Shown here in pieces: positions 60,123 to 64,000 of a stretch of 64,000 nt of DNA (positions are counted from its first letter, which is position 1; the number at the start of each line of letters is the position of its first letter). The stretch lies in NCBI GenBank assembly GCA_022402525.1, contig JAKRSB010000099.1, forward strand, positions 1 to 64,000. Direction: 5' to 3'. The notes under the pieces were generated by a model that saw only the letters and a program-made list of their open reading frames with translations, did not search any database and was not told the origin of the DNA. The stretch is from Thermosynechococcaceae cyanobacterium MS004. Its GTDB lineage: Bacteria; Cyanobacteriota; Cyanobacteriia; Thermosynechococcales; Thermosynechococcaceae. A program made the translations under genes and the position numbers.

Positions 60123-61220
60123 ATGACAAATTCTTTGGTGACGGCCATTGTGCCCCAACTGCCTCCTGCGATTGATGGGTTGGGTGATTATGGTCTAAAT
60201 TTAGCCCGTCAGCTCTATCAAGATTTTGGGGTGCAAACACGGTTTGTGGTGGGTAGCCCAAGTTGGTCTGGTAATGGGGTGACTGATTTTGAGGTGGCGG
60301 TGGTGGCGGAGTGCTCGACGGCGGCGCTGCTAAGGCGATTGCCTACGGATTCGACGGCGACGGTGCTGCTGCATTATGTGGGCTATGGCTATGCTCGACG
60401 AGGATGCCCTAGTTGGTTGGTGCAGGGGTTAAGGGCTTGGCGCGGGCAGTCTGAGGCTCGGCGACTGGTGACGATGTTCCATGAGGTATATGCTCGTCGG
60501 GGTTCGATTTGGAATAGCCAGTTTTGGACTTCGGATTATCAGCGGTTTTTGGCGTCGCGCTTAATTCAATGCAGTGATCGCTGTGTTACGAGCAACCCAG
60601 CCTTTTCCCAGCTCATTGAGCAATTTAGCCAGGGGAAGCATCGTCAAGTACCAATTTTGCCGGTTTTTTCTAATATTGGAGAACCAAAAGTGCTTCTGCC
60701 GTTGGCGGATCGTGCGCGGCGGCTGGTGGTGTTTGGGGGGCGAGGACCTCGATCGCGGGTCTATGGGCGTTCTCTGACGGGGTTAGTGAGAGCCTGTGAG
60801 GAATTGCAGATTGATGAGGTATTGGATATTGGCCCACCGTTGGTGGATGAGTTGCCTAAGGTGGCGGGGCGACAGGTGAAGGCTTTGGGCATTTTGCCCA
60901 GTCATGAAATTAGTGAGCTACTGGCTACCAGCTATGCTGGTTTTTTTGATTACCCTATTACCTTTCTCGGAAAGTCAGGGGTCTTTGCTGCGTACTGTGC
61001 CCATCGGGTTTTGCCGGTGGGGGGGAGCTACCCTGTGGCTTCTGAGGCAGGTGTTATGGCGGAGCAGCATTACTGGCAGGTGGAGCAAGATGCTGAAGGG
61101 ATAGATGAGATAAGGGCACAGAGAATTGCGGATGTGGCCTATGGTTGGTATGAAGGTCACTGTCTGGCTGCTCAGGCTAGCTTGTTTTCTGAGGTTTTGC
61201 ATAGGAGCTTTAAGCAGTGA
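60123..61220 (+). CDS. Glycosyltransferase (GT-B type)
   Basis: This 365-residue protein begins VTAIVPQLPPAIDGLGDYGL, a pattern of GT-B sugar transferases that start with a Gly-rich loop for the acceptor. The C-terminal half is less typical: it has LVVFGGRGPRSRVYGRSL and LLATSYAGFFDYPITFLGKSGVFAAYCAHRVLPV, without a clear E-x7-E motif. It should act in the same polysaccharide pathway. The start directly follows the Uma2 stop. Confidence 0.78.
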   Translation: MTNSLVTAIVPQLPPAIDGLGDYGLNLARQLYQDFGVQTRFVVGSPSWSGNGVTDFEVAVVAECSTAALLRRLPTDSTATVLLHYVGYGYARRGCPSWLVQGLRAWRGQSEARRLVTMFHEVYARRGSIWNSQFWTSDYQRFLASRLIQCSDRCVTSNPAFSQLIEQFSQGKHRQVPILPVFSNIGEPKVLLPLADRARRLVVFGGRGPRSRVYGRSLTGLVRACEELQIDEVLDIGPPLVDELPKVAGRQVKALGILPSHEISELLATSYAGFFDYPITFLGKSGVFAAYCAHRVLPVGGSYPVASEAGVMAEQHYWQVEQDAEGIDEIRAQRIADVAYGWYEGHCLAAQASLFSEVLHRSFKQ

Positions 61221-62221
61221 ACTGAACGAGTCGGAAAGCTTATGTTTCTCTGAGACTAGCGTACTGAGGTGTCATTAGACCTCGTGATTTTTCGTGAACG
61301 GGGTAGGCTGATCAATTTTTATTCAAGTATGTCAGGTTTGGTTTTGGTATTGGGTATTCTATCTAGGCTCAGGCATGCCACTCGTTATTAGCCTATAAAG
61401 CACGTTACATACACAGGCCTGAAATAATATATGAGATTGGACTTACCTTACACCACCCCTTACAACCCTCTTTTTGATAAAGGGAGGACACTAGGTTGCT
61501 GGTTCCACCTTCATAAGTTACTGTGTACACACAAGTCAAAGAATAATCAAAGTGTGCTTAAATTCCCCCGGTAGGTTAAGCCAATGGAGGAGTGTCCATA
61601 GGGCGGGGTGGGCGGATCAGTAGCGCTATGGCTGACCCACTCCAGGAGAGAATTTCAAGAAAAAATTCATGTTAGAGCAAGGACTCTAGCATTTGTATGT
61701 ATGCTGTATGTAGCCTTATAAGAGGGCTTAAAAGGGGGGATGCAAGATGTAGGAAATAAGAACTAAAGCCAGCGAATAAATTCGTGTCTATAAGAAAAAA
61801 GTCTGCCTGCGCAAACTTGCTATATCAAGGCTTTCGGCCATCTGCTATATTGCTTTTGCTTTTGTAGCTGCGTGTTCAACCGCCAAGCAAACAGTTTAGC
61901 GAGTCAATCAGACTATGGAGATACCGCTTCTTTCAGAAGTAAATTTTGCGTTTTTTGATTTTGCTCAATTTCGTATTTATGGCTTAGGCTCATAAGCAAA
62001 GAGTCGATAAGCAACGGGAAATAAGCTTGTTATCTGCTTTTTGAGTGTTAAGTTTTAACAGGTTTAGGATCTTAAACTTGCTCCAGTAGCCTTAAAGGAT
62101 TAGCCTTTAAGATCTTTATACAGGATTAATTTATTAATACTGTTATTAATACTATTCGACAAATATCGCATTCTCATAATGCTTCCAACATAAATAATTT
62201 AGTCAGGCTCTTACAAACAAA
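61221..62221. other. 1-kb gene-free region with a dispersed-repeat remnant
   Basis: I find no gene. At about 61761-61820 the sequence AACTAAAGCCAGCGAATAAA, then a second hairpin with GTCTGCCTGCGCA, matches in type a dispersed intergenic repeat that I remember from filamentous cyanobacteria: two small hairpins, one with GCGAATAAATTCG and one with a (AA)GTC-GCCTGCGC core. Upstream, 61450-61640 has the look of other intergenic repeats (CCCTTACAACCCTC) but nothing coding. The last 200 bp are very AT-rich and should contain the wzm promoter. Confidence 0.5.
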
Positions 62222-63079
62222 ATGGCTAATTTGGCGAATAATCGTGTAACTGAAACAAGTGAAGATGAGCTTATCATCAAGGCTGGTCGTACAGAGCGCC
62301 AATACTGGCAAGATTTATGGCGTTACCGTGAATTATTTTATTTTTTAGCTTGGCGAGATATTCTTGTGCGCTACAAGCAAACATCGTTAGGCATTGCGTG
62401 GGCTCTAATTCGGCCTTTTTTAGCGATGGTGGTGTTTACTATAGTGTTTGGTAATTTTGCCAAGTTGCCATCGGCAGGAGTTCCCTATCCGATTTTGGTA
62501 TTTGCGGGAATGCTACCCTGGCAGTTTTTTTCAAATTCACTTTCGGAATGTAGTAATAGCTTGGTTAGCAATGCCAATCTATTGTCTAAGGTGTATTTCC
62601 CTAGGTTAGTGGTTCCGGCCAGTGCGGTAGTGGTTAGTTTTGTAGATTTTATGATTTCTGGAATGATTTTGCTGGGTTTAATGGCTTGGTATAATTTTGT
62701 GCCCAGTTGGCGAATTTTGATGCTACCGTTGTTTGTTGCAATCGCGTTTGCTGCTGCTACGGGGGCTGGGTTATGGCTAGCAACACTAAATGTAGAGTAT
62801 CGCGACTTTCGCTATATTGTGCCGTTTATTATTCAGTTTGGTCTATATATTTCGCCAGTTGGATATAGCTCTTCTGTGGTCCCGGAGGAATGGCGATTTT
62901 TGTATTCGCTTAACCCAATGGTAGGTGTTATTGATGGATTTCGATGGGCAATTTTGGGGGGTGAAGCACAAATTTATTGGCCAGGCTTTTTACTATCTTT
63001 GGGAATTGTAATCCTATCTCTAGTTACGGGTATTTGGTATTTTCGCAGAATGGAACGCACTTTTGCTGATGTAATTTAA
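62222..63079 (+). CDS. wzm: Polysaccharide ABC exporter permease (Wzm type)
   Basis: This 285-residue ABC-2 permease has six membrane helices after a soluble N-terminal 40 residues. Typical marks are YWQDLWRYRELFYFLAWRDI, VRYKQTSLGIAWALIRPFL (in parts), GMLPWQFFSNSLSECSNSLV and NLLSKVYFPR. It exports lipid-linked O-antigen-like polysaccharide across the inner membrane together with the ATPase that follows. The N-terminus reads MANLANNRVTETSE. The ribosome binding site is weak. Confidence 0.92.
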   Translation: MANLANNRVTETSEDELIIKAGRTERQYWQDLWRYRELFYFLAWRDILVRYKQTSLGIAWALIRPFLAMVVFTIVFGNFAKLPSAGVPYPILVFAGMLPWQFFSNSLSECSNSLVSNANLLSKVYFPRLVVPASAVVVSFVDFMISGMILLGLMAWYNFVPSWRILMLPLFVAIAFAAATGAGLWLATLNVEYRDFRYIVPFIIQFGLYISPVGYSSSVVPEEWRFLYSLNPMVGVIDGFRWAILGGEAQIYWPGFLLSLGIVILSLVTGIWYFRRMERTFADVI

Positions 63080-63136
63080 AATGCTATTAGCTTTTATCTG
63101 AACCTGTATTCTTAGCATTAAAGAATAAAATAATTT

Positions 63137-64000
63137 ATGTCTGAAACTGTAATTCGAGTTGAAAATCTAGGTAAAAAGTATATTATTGGGCATCAACAAG
63201 AGGGACAAGCAAGATATAAGTCTCTACGAGAAGTTATTGTCAATGGAGCGCAGTCGATTAGTAAGTTGAACCCATTTCAGGGGAAGGAGGGAAATGGCAG
63301 TCACCCAGAGCGGGAGGAGTTTTGGGCGCTGGAGGATGTGTCGTTTGAGATTAAACGTGGGGATCGCGTGGGAATTATTGGTCGCAATGGGGCAGGGAAG
63401 TCAACTTTACTGAAAATATTGAGCAGGATTACTGAACCCACTGAAGGTGAAATTAAAATTAGAGGTCGAGTTGCAAGTTTACTGGAGGTGGGGACGGGGT
63501 TTCACCCGGAGTTGACGGGTAGAGAGAATGTTTACCTGAATGGTGCCATTTTGGGCATGAGCCGCGAAGAGATTAAACGCAAGTTTGATGCAATTGTGTC
63601 GTTTGCGGAAGTAGAAAAGTTTTTGGATACGCCGGTTAAACGCTATTCGTCTGGGATGTATGTAAGACTTGCGTTTGCGGTTGCAGCTCATCTAGAACCA
63701 GAAGTTTTGATCGTAGATGAAGTTTTGGCAGTTGGAGACGCACAGTTTCAGAAGAAATGCTTGGGTAAAATGGAGGATGTTGGAAAAGAGGGGCGAACAG
63801 TTTTATTTGTTAGCCATAATATAGGTGCTATTAAGGCTTTATGCAATTCCGGTATCTTTTTATCCAAAGGGCGGCTAGTAACCAATGGCTCTATTGATTC
63901 AGTTGTTGATCAATACGTCTTGACTGGCTCTAAACCAGAATCAGTTAGGGAAAAAATATTATCCAAGTGCAAACGATTTGAATTAAAACTGCCTTATTGG
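63137..64000 (+). CDS. wzt: Polysaccharide ABC exporter ATPase (Wzt type), 3' end outside the window
   Basis: The visible 288 residues start [20 protein letters not shown] and contain the Walker [10 protein letters not shown] (residues 82-90), the polysaccharide-exporter insert region before it ([20 protein letters not shown]), the [19 protein letters not shown] signature and [11 protein letters not shown] as Walker B. It pairs with the permease 57 bp upstream. The frame is still open at the end of the window; the residues after about 245 would belong to the C-terminal domain, which in Wzt proteins recognises the modified non-reducing end of the glycan. Confidence 0.95.
   Translation, partial: MSETVIRVENLGKKYIIGHQQEGQARYKSLREVIVNGAQSISKLNPFQGKEGNGSHPEREEFWALEDVSFEIKRGDRVGIIGRNGAGKSTLLKILSRITEPTEGEIKIRGRVASLLEVGTGFHPELTGRENVYLNGAILGMSREEIKRKFDAIVSFAEVEKFLDTPVKRYSSGMYVRLAFAVAAHLEPEVLIVDEVLAVGDAQFQKKCLGKMEDVGKEGRTVLFVSHNIGAIKALCNSGIFLSKGRLVTNGSIDSVVDQYVLTGSKPESVREKILSKCKRFELKLPYW

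Overview
The window is a stretch of cyanobacterial chromosome. The evidence is a set of cyanobacterial marker genes (chlG, psbK, a CpcS-type phycobilin lyase, ycf39, plmA, an SLH-OprB porin, GH100 invertase, an rbp-rpsU pair, RNase E with an arginine-rich C-terminal tail) and very many GCGATCGC-type (HIP1) octamers. Gene content and order suggest a filamentous or Leptolyngbya-like lineage, but the genus cannot be fixed from the sequence alone. I see no rRNA, tRNA, CRISPR array, intact transposase or prophage.

Layout. 0-9.5 kb: end of an unknown basic-tailed protein, HU, a PhoD-like phosphatase, a class D beta-lactamase with a strange N-terminus, DUF427, hemC, a DUF4330-like protein and a fused OppD-OppF ATPase. 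9.6-12.8 kb: a decayed accessory patch with a TonB-shaped protein of unknown role, a HicB chimera ending in an in-frame stop, an orphan antitoxin, and a Doc toxin whose Fic motif is mutated and whose antitoxin is truncated. 12.8-14.8 kb: a META-domain secreted protein and ExoD. 14.8-22.5 kb: an eight-gene minus-strand operon with a BMP-family ABC importer, a biuret amidohydrolase, a second isochorismatase-type hydrolase, a free-standing allophanate-hydrolase C-terminal-type domain and a cupin. Upstream of it lies a perfect NtcA box (GTA-N8-TAC) followed at 23 nt by a TAN3T -10 element. This is the most interesting system in the window.

23-55.3 kb is mainly housekeeping: porin, S-formylglutathione hydrolase, phycobilin lyase, chlG-tgt-psbK, SUI1, a UbiH-like hydroxylase, rimO followed by a cold-shock-type DEAD-box helicase, cobS, rne-plmA, rbp and rpsU, nadK, ycf39, hisB, a double-DTG aspartic protease next to the GH100 invertase, glcD, a cyclophilin and nfu. 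55.6-64 kb is a visibly more AT-rich surface-polysaccharide region: three glycosyltransferases, a GDP-mannose 4,6-dehydratase-like enzyme, a Wzm permease and the start of Wzt, with Uma2 genes (one collapsed by an internal deletion) between them.

Across the whole window, short direct tandem repeats with 11-17 bp periods sit in many intergenic gaps, and equivalent multiple-of-three repeats sit inside several genes. This looks like one genome-wide process of slippage or micro-duplication. Functional calls rest on recognised motifs and family memory; no database search was possible.
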